From Fibrobacter sp. UWB2 (GTDB lineage Bacteria > Fibrobacterota > Fibrobacteria > Fibrobacterales > Fibrobacteraceae), in NCBI RefSeq assembly GCF_002210425.1, contig NZ_MWQK01000004.1, forward strand, positions 372,001 to 436,000: 64,000 nt of DNA, in the 5' to 3' direction. This document shows, one piece after another, positions 1 to 7,505 of this stretch. Position numbers and translations under genes: made by a program. The stretch's first letter is position 1. Each line of letters opens with the position of its first letter. The notes beneath the pieces were generated by a model that was not told the DNA's origin, ran no database searches, and saw only the letters and a list, made by a program, of their open reading frames with translations.

Positions 1-1
1 C

Positions 2-520
2 CCCATTGTATTCTTTGCGTTATTCATTTTCATCGGCGGCACGATTGTCAACATTTTGATGTCGCCCATTTACACGTTCCTCTCCGAAAAGACAGAAACC
101 ATCCTCACCGGGAAAGAGTTTCCGTTTGACATGAAGCAAACGCTCAAGGATATTTTGCGCGCCGTCGTGATTGCCGTTCGCAACACGGCAAAGCAACTCG
201 TCTTGACCGCCCTTTGTTTGCTTTTGAATTTTATTCCTGTCGCGGGGAGCATCGCATCGCTCATCTTGATATTCATCATCAACGCGTATTACTTTGGCTT
301 TGGATTTATGGACTACACCTACGAACGTTGGCGTTTGTCCCCTAAGGATAGCCGCAAGGAAACTCATAAATTAAAGTTCGTCGCATTCGCCACCGGAGCC
401 GTTTATTCGTTACCGCTTTACCTTATCTGCGGTTCATTCATTGCCGCATTTATCGGAGGCGTTTCGACAGTTGCCGCCACGCTATCGCAACTAGAATTGA
501 GCGAAAAATTGCCATCTTAA
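2..520 (+). CDS. EI24-family integral membrane protein, 3' part (5' end outside window)
   Basis: The reading frame is open from the first bases of the window, so this is the C-terminal part (about 172 residues) of a longer protein. The segment around LNFIPVAGS is typical of the EI24/CysZ-like family of multi-spanning inner-membrane proteins. Hydrophobic stretches fall at the window start, around the LNFIPVAGS segment, and near the C-terminus (YLICGSFIAAFIGG). The role of EI24 proteins is mostly unknown; CysZ is a sulfate transporter, but nothing here supports sulfate transport specifically. A TTG at 56 could be read as a start, but upstream coding continues in frame, so it is probably internal. 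Confidence 0.7.
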   Translation, partial: PIVFFALFIFIGGTIVNILMSPIYTFLSEKTETILTGKEFPFDMKQTLKDILRAVVIAVRNTAKQLVLTALCLLLNFIPVAGSIASLILIFIINAYYFGFGFMDYTYERWRLSPKDSRKETHKLKFVAFATGAVYSLPLYLICGSFIAAFIGGVSTVAATLSQLELSEKLPS

Positions 521-537
521 ATTTCTATTTTTGCGAC

Positions 538-1197
538 ATGCTCAAGAACTACATTTTTGATTTAGGCGGAGTCCTTTTGGACATCCGCATGAAAAACGCT
601 TACGAACGCTTTGTCGCTTTGGGATTGCCGCCCGCTGAACTTGAGCCGGGCGGTTCTGTTTACAAACTGATGGAAGATTACCAACTCGGGTATGTGACGA
701 CCGCAGAGTTCTGCCAGCAAGTCGCGAAGAAATGCTACAATGTAGGCAAGTGCGCCGCAAATGTTTTCGCAAGAAGCGCCGAGGCCCCGACAACGCCTCG
801 CGATATCGAAGAAGCATGGAATTCTATTTGCCTGGGAGTTGCCGACCGCAAATTACAAGCACTCCGTCGCTTGCGCAAAACAGAAGGCGTTGCAAGCGTT
901 TCGCTTTTGAGCAATACAAACGAATTGCATTGGGAATGCTGTTGCCAAAATTGGTTCAATGCGAACGGCAACAAGCTCGAAGACTTTTTCGACAAGATTT
1001 TCTTGAGTCAGGAGCTCCATTTGCAAAAGCCCGATCCCGAGATTTTCAAGACCGCCATTCGCGAGCTCGGAGCCTCCCCCGCCGAAACAATCTTCCTTGA
1101 CGATAGCCCCGTCAACACCGCCGCCGCAGCAGCCTGTGGATTACAGACGCTTACCGTAACGGCAGACATTGACTGGGTGGAAACGTTAAGGATTTAA
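538..1197 (+). CDS. HAD-superfamily hydrolase (subfamily IA, YihX-like)
   Basis: A 219-residue phosphatase-like protein of the haloacid dehalogenase superfamily. Motif I is FDLGGVLLD near residue 8, with Gly-Gly in place of the usual second Asp region, as in YihX and other sugar-phosphate phosphatases. Motif II is LLSNTN (about residue 122), the motif III lysine is in LQKPDPEIF, and motif IV is FLDDSPVN. An insert between motifs I and II forms the helical cap. The likely reaction is hydrolysis of a small phosphomonoester in the cytoplasm; the substrate cannot be read from the sequence. It starts 17 bases after the EI24 gene with no strong Shine-Dalgarno sequence, so it is probably co-transcribed with it. 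Confidence 0.85.
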   Translation: MLKNYIFDLGGVLLDIRMKNAYERFVALGLPPAELEPGGSVYKLMEDYQLGYVTTAEFCQQVAKKCYNVGKCAANVFARSAEAPTTPRDIEEAWNSICLGVADRKLQALRRLRKTEGVASVSLLSNTNELHWECCCQNWFNANGNKLEDFFDKIFLSQELHLQKPDPEIFKTAIRELGASPAETIFLDDSPVNTAAAAACGLQTLTVTADIDWVETLRI

Positions 1198-1202
1198 TTT
1201 TA

Positions 1203-1760
1203 TTAGATGCTCTTTCCGTCGCTAAAGGCATTGCCCACGCGGCGTTCCATCACGTAGTAGCCGTGACCTGCTGAATCGTAGCAAACCGGAGCTAATTTTT
1301 CGACGGAGAGTTTTCCGTCTTGATCGAGCACGGATTCGTCGGCAGTGACGTTCACGATTTCACCGAGCAAAAGTTCGGATTCTTCGTCGTAGCTCACGAG
1401 CTTGCATTCAAGCGTGAGAGGCAATTCAGCAACAAGCGGGGCATCGACATTTTCGCTCTTGACGGATGTAAAACCGGCCTTCGCAAATTTGTCAGCCACT
1501 CGGTTACCACTGGTAATGCCCAAATAGTCGATAGCCTTGATGTGGTCCGCAGTAGCCATGCTCACGGTAAAAGCCTTGCGAGCAAGAATGTTCGGGATGG
1601 TCTTGTGGGTCTTAGCCACGTAAATGGCAACCTGGTTGTTGTCGCTGATAGAGCCCCAGGCAGCCACCATGGCGTTTGCAGAGCCATCTTCGTTATAAGT
1701 GGCGATGACCAAAGTCGGCTGCGGGTACAGATATGTTTTTACTCCAAGATTTTTGCGCAT
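1203..1760 (-). CDS. Flavin reductase-like / flavoredoxin domain protein
   Basis: A 185-residue single-domain protein resembling the FMN-binding flavin reductase-like family (DIM6/NTAB, flavoredoxin). The N-terminus (YPQPTLVIATYNEDG, then ANAMVAAWGSI) is the typical beta-strand region that binds FMN, followed by KTIPNILARKAFTVSM. A Shine-Dalgarno GGAG lies 6 bases before the ATG. Family members bind FMN and take part in flavin or other small-molecule reduction; no partner oxygenase gene is adjacent. It converges with the HAD gene, with only five bases between the stop codons. Confidence 0.85.
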   Translation of the reverse strand: MRKNLGVKTYLYPQPTLVIATYNEDGSANAMVAAWGSISDNNQVAIYVAKTHKTIPNILARKAFTVSMATADHIKAIDYLGITSGNRVADKFAKAGFTSVKSENVDAPLVAELPLTLECKLVSYDEESELLLGEIVNVTADESVLDQDGKLSVEKLAPVCYDSAGHGYYVMERRVGNAFSDGKSI

Positions 1761-1795
1761 AGACGCTCCTTTTTTCTTGAAATATAAATAAAAAC

Positions 1796-2446
1796 TTATC
1801 TAATCGAGCAAGAGCCCTGAACACGATTCTGAATCGTCTCGACCTTTTCCTTATCCTTGCAGATCCACCGCATTATTCCGGCGCCACATTTATCAATGGT
1901 CTCTTCGCTATAGCCACAGCTATTGAGGCACGCCACCATCAATTTATACTCAACTGTTATGTCAAAGCGTTCGTTGCAGTACAATTTATCCACAACAGCA
2001 GCTCCAACAGCGGCTCCGACAACAGCAGCGCCAGCCCCCGTTAAAAGTTTGCCCCACTTACGTTCCTTTGGCTGACTGTCTGTCGCCACATTAGCGTTTT
2101 CTTCAGCCACCGGCTCTTCTACATTTTCAACGATAGGAGCAACATTCGGCTTTTCAACAACAGGGGCGACATTCGGTTTTTCAATAACCGGCTGAATTTC
2201 AGGAGCCGTTTTCTTTTCGGCGCCCATGTCAAGCAGTATTTGGCGTTGTTCACGCAACATAGCGAAAACAGAATCGACCAGAGAATCCTTGTTAATCGGA
2301 GCCTTCCAACCCTTGTAAAGGGAATCTCGGTAAGCCTCGTCTGTCAAGCATTTAGAAGCCTTGACAACACATTCTCTTTTTTGATAATCGCAAGACATCA
2401 ACATTCCTGCAACCAGCACAATGTAAATCAACAGTATTTTTTTCAT
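1796..2446 (-). CDS. Putative lipoprotein with glycine-zipper segment and Cys-rich C-terminal domain
   Basis: A 216-residue protein with a lipoprotein signal peptide: MKKILLIYIVL followed by a lipobox ending MLMSC at about residue 19. The middle contains repeated PVIEKPNVAPVVEKPNVAP-like Pro/Val/Glu spacer repeats (about residues 85-110). A Gly/Ala/Val-rich hydrophobic stretch (GAGAAVVGAAVGAAVV, about residues 137-152) resembles a glycine zipper. The last about 60 residues carry six spaced cysteines (C..C-x3-C..C..C..C) and match the C-terminal domain of the protein at 2961-3566 in cysteine spacing. Function unknown. It is last of a three-gene minus-strand group and starts 3 bases after the stop of the 2450-2944 gene. 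Confidence 0.6.
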   Translation of the reverse strand: MKKILLIYIVLVAGMLMSCDYQKRECVVKASKCLTDEAYRDSLYKGWKAPINKDSLVDSVFAMLREQRQILLDMGAEKKTAPEIQPVIEKPNVAPVVEKPNVAPIVENVEEPVAEENANVATDSQPKERKWGKLLTGAGAAVVGAAVGAAVVDKLYCNERFDITVEYKLMVACLNSCGYSEETIDKCGAGIMRWICKDKEKVETIQNRVQGSCSIR

Positions 2447-2449
2447 AGT

Positions 2450-2944
2450 CTAAAAATCAAATTCATCTTTTCCGTCATCGTCTTTTTTGCCGGAAAAGAG
2501 CTGATTCTCCTTTTCTTGTTTGATGGGTTCAATAACTTCTTTTCTGAAGCGATTCAAAAAATCTTGGCCAAAATTTTCAGCAAGCCATTGTTCTGGCTTT
2601 GGGCAATCTTTAGCCATTAAAAAATGTTTCAGTTTTTCAAAGAAGGCAATCGCCTGTTCAAGCCTTTTAGGATCCGGCTGATCTGCCTTCAATTCGCTTT
2701 CCGAAGGCTTATCGTTTTTCGGTCGTTTCTTCCAATATTTTTTCTCGACGCAATTGTCATAAGAAAATTCATCGTAATCGCTTTTTACGCTGAACTTTTT
2801 ACTAGAGGACTTCTTTTCGCTAGCGTCTTTAGGATTTTCTCTATAGTATTCCTTGACCGCTTCGGCGTACTTCATTTCACGAGCTTTAAGCATATCGTCA
2901 AGCTCGTTTCGCAAGTTCCGCCATTGATGAATTTTATCGATCAT
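2450..2944 (-). CDS. Hypothetical charged protein
   Basis: A 164-residue, strongly charged, Lys/Glu/Asp-rich protein with no signal peptide or membrane segment. The middle (about residues 40-85) is low complexity; the C-terminal half (RLEQAIAFFEKLKHFLM, then WLAENFGQDFLNRF) is predicted helical by eye. I do not recognise a family. It lies between the two proteins that share the Cys-rich domain, with very short gaps, so it is probably in the same transcript. The Shine-Dalgarno is weak (GAG ten bases upstream of ATG). Confidence 0.5.
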   Translation of the reverse strand: MIDKIHQWRNLRNELDDMLKAREMKYAEAVKEYYRENPKDASEKKSSSKKFSVKSDYDEFSYDNCVEKKYWKKRPKNDKPSESELKADQPDPKRLEQAIAFFEKLKHFLMAKDCPKPEQWLAENFGQDFLNRFRKEVIEPIKQEKENQLFSGKKDDDGKDEFDF

Positions 2945-2960
2945 GGTAGTCTCAAATAAA

Positions 2961-3566
2961 TCAATATCTATAAGAATTTCCTATCGGGCAAGAATAATAA
3001 AATTCATTCTTTGACTCCGAATACTCTTTCTTTTCACTGCACTCAAACTCTCTAATTTTTTCGGCACATTTATTAATGTGATAAGAACCACAAGACTTGA
3101 CGCAAGCCTGCATCATATAGTATTCTTGTTCAAGAGTGTAATATGCACAATGAGTATCGGCATCGTCGACAGCCACTCCAGCCCCAATGCCAATTCCGCC
3201 AACAGCAAGTCCAGTAGCTACAATAGCGGCTCCCTTGACACTCTTTTTTTCAGTTATTTTATTTGCCTTCATAGTATCAACTTTGTCCTTAATTGAGGTC
3301 TTTATTTTTTCACTTTTGGCTTGCGCCATTCGAATCGTTTGATTCGCCACCTTCTTAGTTGCAGAAGTTCCACGTTGAGCTGTATGAATTACAGACTCTT
3401 TCGCTTTGTCAGCAACGTCCTTCGCTCTTTTTAGAATTTCTTCACGGCCTTCTTTTGTCGAAAGTCCGCTTTCATCGACAACTTCCTGAACAGTATCCTT
3501 GATAACCGTTCCTGCCTTTTGGACTTTTTCCTTGATTTGATTTATAAAAGGATTTTTTTCGCTCAT
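2961..3566 (-). CDS. Hypothetical protein with helical N-terminus, glycine-zipper segment and Cys-rich C-terminal domain
   Basis: A 201-residue protein. The start chosen is the ATG at 3566 because AAGGA lies eight bases upstream; the frame could extend 36 codons further. Residues 1-100 are an amphipathic, Lys/Ala-rich helix with KEKVQKAG.. and ADKAKESV..-type repeats, similar in style to LEA or apolipoprotein-like proteins. A Gly/Ala/Val hydrophobic segment follows (about residues 112-132). The C-terminal about 65 residues (DTHCAYYTLEQEYYMMQAC onwards) share cysteine spacing with the lipoprotein at 1796-2446. There is no signal peptide, so the Cys-rich domain probably reaches the periplasm, if at all, through the hydrophobic segment. 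Function unknown; likely first gene of the group. Confidence 0.55.
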   Translation of the reverse strand: MSEKNPFINQIKEKVQKAGTVIKDTVQEVVDESGLSTKEGREEILKRAKDVADKAKESVIHTAQRGTSATKKVANQTIRMAQAKSEKIKTSIKDKVDTMKANKITEKKSVKGAAIVATGLAVGGIGIGAGVAVDDADTHCAYYTLEQEYYMMQACVKSCGSYHINKCAEKIREFECSEKKEYSESKNEFYYSCPIGNSYRY

Positions 3567-3723
3567 AAAATTTCCTTGAGGGACAAAAATAATTTTTTCA
3601 CTCAAAAATTTTTTCGACGAATATTGAAAAGCACTCAAAATCGTCAATTTTCGCGTAAAATCGCCATTTTTCACTTTTTTCTTTGTCCCCTTTTGTCCCT
3701 TTTCGGGTTTCTACATCTGTAAA

Positions 3724-3749
3724 TGTCAGCGGGAAACTCCCTCCTGACA
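3724..3749. promoter_or_regulatory. Inverted repeat TGTCAG-N14-CTGACA upstream of the 3779 gene
   Basis: TGTCAG at 3724-3729 and CTGACA at 3744-3749 form an inverted pair about 30 bases before the start of the next gene. The same half-sites recur at 4091-4107, in front of the XRE-PIN-ankyrin gene, with a shorter spacer. This could be an operator for that XRE-type regulator. The differing spacers weaken the case. Confidence 0.3.
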
Positions 3750-3778
3750 CAAAAAAAACAACCCAAAGAGGTCATTTT

Positions 3779-4105
3779 ATGAGAAATCTCGGAACAACAC
3801 TTACACAGCACTCTTACAGCGCTTGCTTCGGCAGATTCGGCAGAACTTCGGACAACAGAACCGTTGCCATCCTGACTCAGATCAGAGACGAAGAAGGCCA
3901 CCCTCTCACCGACCATGTCTGGGTGAAACTCCAGAATTTTTGCTTTGACGAAGCCCCTCTTAAAAAAGGTGAACGAGTCTTCTTTTCCGCCGAGCCTTAT
4001 CGCTACATCAAGGGCGTTTACAAGAGCAGGGCCATCAAGCAACTGCAATCTGACATCGGCCTAAGAAACGTCATTTTTTTTGGCCGTGAATGTCAGAAAA
4101 ACTGA
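3779..4105 (+). CDS. Hypothetical small protein, possibly OB-fold-like
   Basis: A 108-residue protein. The start at 3779 is chosen because AAAGAGG lies seven bases upstream (spacer TCATTTT); an in-frame upstream extension is less likely. The pattern of short beta-strand segments (TVAILTQIRDE, HVWVKLQNFCF, KKGERVFFSAEPYRYIKG) resembles small OB-fold, nucleic-acid-binding-like proteins of mobile elements, but this is only an impression. It sits 71 bases before the XRE-PIN-ankyrin gene on the same strand. Function unknown. Confidence 0.5.
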   Translation: MRNLGTTLTQHSYSACFGRFGRTSDNRTVAILTQIRDEEGHPLTDHVWVKLQNFCFDEAPLKKGERVFFSAEPYRYIKGVYKSRAIKQLQSDIGLRNVIFFGRECQKN

Positions 4106-4107
4106 CA
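4091..4107. promoter_or_regulatory. Inverted repeat TGTCAG-N5-CTGACA before the XRE-PIN-ankyrin operon
   Basis: A 6-bp inverted pair overlaps the stop codon of the preceding gene and lies about 70 bases before the ATG at 4177. It is not followed by a T-run, so it does not look like a terminator. It shares its half-sites with 3724-3749 and may be an operator bound by the XRE domain encoded just downstream. Confidence 0.3.
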
Positions 4108-4176
4108 TCAAGGTTAAAAAAAAGAGCCTAGCACCCGTTCAGCGACATAAAAACAAACATCTACAAGGAGCCAACC

Positions 4177-5397
4177 ATGAACTTCGAAAACACCGCCAAA
4201 GAAATCCTGAAAATCAGAATCAGCAACAACCTCACTCAAGATGAATTTGCCCGCAAGCTGGACGTTTCACGCCCGACCGTATCTAACTGGGAACTCGCCA
4301 AATGCATCCCGACCACCGAGCAGATTATGAAAATCAATGACGTATTCCATGTCAGTGCAAACGAAATTCTGCAGATTAAAAAGAGTACCATTTTCGTCCT
4401 TGACACCTGCGTCATACTCAACCGTCCAAGAATCATCAATCAGCTTCTTGGAAACGAAAACATTAGCCAGATTATCATTCCCGACACCGTTATTTCCGAG
4501 CTCAATTATCAAAAGGATCATGGGCAAAAACAGCAAGCATGGCTCGCCATGGTTACAATCGAGAAGTTCCGCAAAGAATACCCGCACAAGCTCTCCATAG
4601 TTCATGAAGAAAACGCCAACGGCATCAATGATCAAAAAATCATTTTTGCTGCAACGCAAGTCGCCAAGCGCAACATCCACAGCATAGTGTATATGCTGAC
4701 GAACGATGTTTTCTTTTCTCTTGCTGAAATCAAGTTGCACAATCTTGAAGTTTTGAATCTGCAAGACTTTGAAGAAAAGTTCCCTATCAACGCCAACGGT
4801 TTTAACAGAGAAGCTTCATTCCGCTTTTTTGCAGAAGTCAAAGCAGGAAACATCAAGACCGCCAAAATAGCCTTGAGCAAAGGAGCAAATCCCAACTTCA
4901 TCCATCCTGAATCAGGCTACACCCCACTCATTCAAGCTGTCCGCAACAGAGATAAATCCATGACTGAATTTATTGCAAACCACCCAAAAACAAACTGCGA
5001 CCTTTGCGATGAAGCCAAATACAGACTCCCCGCTATTAGCCACGCGGTTCAACTTGGAGAAATGGCACTTGTAAAAACACTCGTAGAAGCCGGTGCTGAT
5101 ATTGACTGCCAGTCTCAAGGAAAAAATCGCGGCAACACGGCATTAATGATTTCTGCATGGCATGGAAAACAAGACTTTGTCCAGTATTTCTATCAGAACG
5201 GAGCTTGCCCAAATCAGCAGGATTCCAACGGATTTACCGCTCTTATCAAGGCCTGCATCAAAAAACAGGTATCCTGCGCCAAATTTCTTTACCCATTAAC
5301 AGATCCCAAAATCAGAAGTTTCGAAGGACTTACCGCATTAGACTACGCCATAAAAAGCAATAACACGGAACTCTTAAACTTTTTCAAGGAAGCTTAA
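4177..5397 (+). CDS. XRE helix-turn-helix / PIN ribonuclease / ankyrin-repeat fusion protein
   Basis: A 406-residue three-part protein. Residues 8-65 are a lambda-repressor-type HTH (NLTQDEFARKLDVSRPTVSNWE). Residues 72-200 look like a PIN domain of the PhoH-associated type, with the acidic set D76 (FVLDTCVIL), E108 (VISELN), D152 (NDQKI) and D177 (LTNDVFF), so a metal-dependent RNase activity is plausible. Residues 210-406 contain about five ankyrin repeats (GYTPLIQAV, GNTALMISAWHG, GFTALIKAC, GLTALDYAI). PIN proteins usually cut RNA and are often toxins, ankyrins bind proteins, and the HTH suggests autoregulation. AAGGAG lies seven bases before the ATG. It is the first gene of a four-gene operon; its stop is two bases before the next ATG. 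The combined function is unknown. Confidence 0.8.
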   Translation: MNFENTAKEILKIRISNNLTQDEFARKLDVSRPTVSNWELAKCIPTTEQIMKINDVFHVSANEILQIKKSTIFVLDTCVILNRPRIINQLLGNENISQIIIPDTVISELNYQKDHGQKQQAWLAMVTIEKFRKEYPHKLSIVHEENANGINDQKIIFAATQVAKRNIHSIVYMLTNDVFFSLAEIKLHNLEVLNLQDFEEKFPINANGFNREASFRFFAEVKAGNIKTAKIALSKGANPNFIHPESGYTPLIQAVRNRDKSMTEFIANHPKTNCDLCDEAKYRLPAISHAVQLGEMALVKTLVEAGADIDCQSQGKNRGNTALMISAWHGKQDFVQYFYQNGACPNQQDSNGFTALIKACIKKQVSCAKFLYPLTDPKIRSFEGLTALDYAIKSNNTELLNFFKEA

Positions 5398-5399
5398 TC

Positions 5400-6296
5400 A
5401 TGATCGACCGCGCCTGTATTTCGCTCTCTAGCAAATGCCAACTTCGTTGCACCTACTGCCATTTCGACACACACATCGACAAAAACAGCGTTGTTGAAAT
5501 CGGCGAAACCAACGCCAAGAAAATCATCAGCAACCTTTTGGACTACGCCAAAGCCCATCATGGCCACATAAAGATTGGCCTTGTTGGCTCCGGTGAACCC
5601 CTGTTGCGTTTCAAGCTCATCAAAGCCATTATTGAAATGGAAAAAGTCATTGATAAAGAGCACCTCTTAAGCTTTTACACCATCTCAAACGGGATGCATT
5701 TCAATGAAGATATCTGCCAATTCTTTTTCGAGAACCGCGATATCCTCAAGCTCTGCTTTTCAATTGACGGATACGAATCCATCAACGACTTGTGCCGCGT
5801 AAATGCGACTGGGAAGGGTTCTTTTGCAACCATCATGCAATCTGTAGAACTCTATAAAAAGATGTTTGGTGAAGCGCCTTCTGTAAATGCCACAGTCCAC
5901 CGCGAAACATTACGCCACGCCCAAAGCGTATTGGATTTCTTTGAAGAAAACTTCAAGAACGTCACGTTTTCAAGACTTGTTGATGTTGAATCTCCGCATT
6001 TGTTCATCAGCAAAAAAGACTTCCAGGAATTTCTGGAACTCGCCCAAACCCGCAAGATTGAAATGAGGCAGTTCAAGGCAAAGAAATACGACTGCACCAT
6101 GTATGGTCAACTTTGCGGCGTCGGACGCACCAACATCTATTTCGACAACGGAAAAGTTTACCCCTGCGGACGATTCGTCGGAAACTCCAAATACGAACTC
6201 GGCAACGCGACAGACCCTATTGACGGAATTGAACGTTATATGGTCTCTCACATCACCCCATGCGCTGATGGTCAGTGCTATTACGACAACCTCTAA
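5400..6296 (+). CDS. Radical SAM protein with SPASM/twitch-like C-terminus
   Basis: A 298-residue enzyme. The radical SAM cluster motif is C13-x3-C17-x2-C20 (CQLRCTYC). VGSGEPLLR near residue 62 is the glycine-rich SAM-binding region. The C-terminus has further cysteines (QLCGVGRTNIYFDNG, VYPCGRF, TPCADGQCYY) in the pattern of a twitch/SPASM auxiliary iron-sulfur cluster domain. Such enzymes often modify peptides, but other substrates are known. It follows the XRE-PIN-ankyrin gene by two bases and precedes the kinase/HAD gene by 12 bases. The substrate cannot be deduced; the neighbouring phosphatase and phosphoribosyltransferase make a nucleotide or small-molecule substrate as likely as a peptide. 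Confidence 0.85.
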   Translation: MIDRACISLSSKCQLRCTYCHFDTHIDKNSVVEIGETNAKKIISNLLDYAKAHHGHIKIGLVGSGEPLLRFKLIKAIIEMEKVIDKEHLLSFYTISNGMHFNEDICQFFFENRDILKLCFSIDGYESINDLCRVNATGKGSFATIMQSVELYKKMFGEAPSVNATVHRETLRHAQSVLDFFEENFKNVTFSRLVDVESPHLFISKKDFQEFLELAQTRKIEMRQFKAKKYDCTMYGQLCGVGRTNIYFDNGKVYPCGRFVGNSKYELGNATDPIDGIERYMVSHITPCADGQCYYDNL

Positions 6297-6308
6297 AAGG
6301 ATACTTAT

Positions 6309-7505
6309 ATGAAGTACGCGATCTATGGAATCTCCTGCTGCGGCAAAGACACGTTCATAAACAAGCTCCTCAAATCCGGTAAATTCGAAGGCTACGAACA
6401 CCCCAAGGGCTCGGAATCCCTCAACACCATCGCTTTAGACTCCTTTGGAAAAATTTTCAAGGAACTTTCTGCAAGCGACAAGGATGATGTTCGCGCCGAA
6501 TATGCCCAAAAGCTTATGCAAAAGGAAAACATCTTTGCAGATGGCCACTACTGTTTCCCCAAAGACGGCAAGTACGATACCGTCTTCACGAAGAACGATG
6601 CTGAATGCTACGACACATTCTTCTACCTGAAGGCAAAGCCGGAAGACGTCAAAAGTCGCATCGCAAACTCTGCGAAAAATCAGAAATTCGCCAACCTTTC
6701 TGCAAGCGACATTGACGCATGGCAAAAGAAAGAAATCGGTGAACTTCGCGATATCTGCTTCAAAATCAAAAAGGACTTCATCGTTCTCGACAGCGATTTT
6801 GAAAGCACCATCGCCTTCATCGAAACGTACACGACAAACTACAAGACGCGCAACAGCTATCAGCAGGCCGCCCGTCTTGCCGAAATTTGCAAAAGCAAAG
6901 CCTCCGGGAAAAAGATTGCGTTGTTCGACTGCGACAGAACCATCGTCAAAGAAGACACCGGAACAGACTATTTCAAGGCAAACGGTGCATCCTTGGAACC
7001 CGTCAAGGAAATCTTTGCAGGTGACATTTATTCACAATACCAGTTCTGGAAATACAACCAGCTGCACAAGAATTTTACGGTACGCCCATCCACCAATCAA
7101 TTCCATTTCAACACCCTTGTGACGGAAAAAATTGGCGAGCTCCGTAACGAAGGATATTTCATCGTCGGAGTCACTTCTGGAATCAGCACCATCTGGCAGC
7201 AAATTTTCAGAGAGAACAACATCGTTGACCTGATGGTGAATAGCGATGAGACCACGGGAACAACGATTTCCGATTTTGTCAAGGGATTCCTTGCGCAAAA
7301 CATTTCTCACGACCACGAAGTTTTCGCCTGCGGAGATAGCTTGACCGACATCTATATGTTGGAATCCGCCTCTAAACAGGGCGTCATCTACGCACCGGGA
7401 AAAACGCGTTCTTCCGTACAGGAATATTTGAACGCCCACCCCGAAACAAAAATCAAGCAATTCAAACAAAACCCCAATCAGTACAACAACATCGAGGTTG
7501 TCTAA
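6309..7505 (+). CDS. Fusion of P-loop kinase-like domain and HAD phosphatase
   Basis: A 398-residue bifunctional-looking protein. Residues 1-175 start with a Walker A motif (GISCCGKDT, residues 7-15) as in nucleotide or nucleoside kinases; the rest of the domain is divergent. Residues 200-370 are a HAD phosphatase of the phosphoserine phosphatase-like group: D207 and D209 in LFDCDRTIV, a motif II region GVTSGIST, and FACGDSLTD as motif IV. A kinase and a phosphatase in one chain suggest trimming or salvage of a phosphorylated small molecule, perhaps a nucleotide; this is inference. Its TAA overlaps the ATG of the next gene (TAATG), so translation is coupled. Confidence 0.75.
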   Translation: MKYAIYGISCCGKDTFINKLLKSGKFEGYEHPKGSESLNTIALDSFGKIFKELSASDKDDVRAEYAQKLMQKENIFADGHYCFPKDGKYDTVFTKNDAECYDTFFYLKAKPEDVKSRIANSAKNQKFANLSASDIDAWQKKEIGELRDICFKIKKDFIVLDSDFESTIAFIETYTTNYKTRNSYQQAARLAEICKSKASGKKIALFDCDRTIVKEDTGTDYFKANGASLEPVKEIFAGDIYSQYQFWKYNQLHKNFTVRPSTNQFHFNTLVTEKIGELRNEGYFIVGVTSGISTIWQQIFRENNIVDLMVNSDETTGTTISDFVKGFLAQNISHDHEVFACGDSLTDIYMLESASKQGVIYAPGKTRSSVQEYLNAHPETKIKQFKQNPNQYNNIEVV

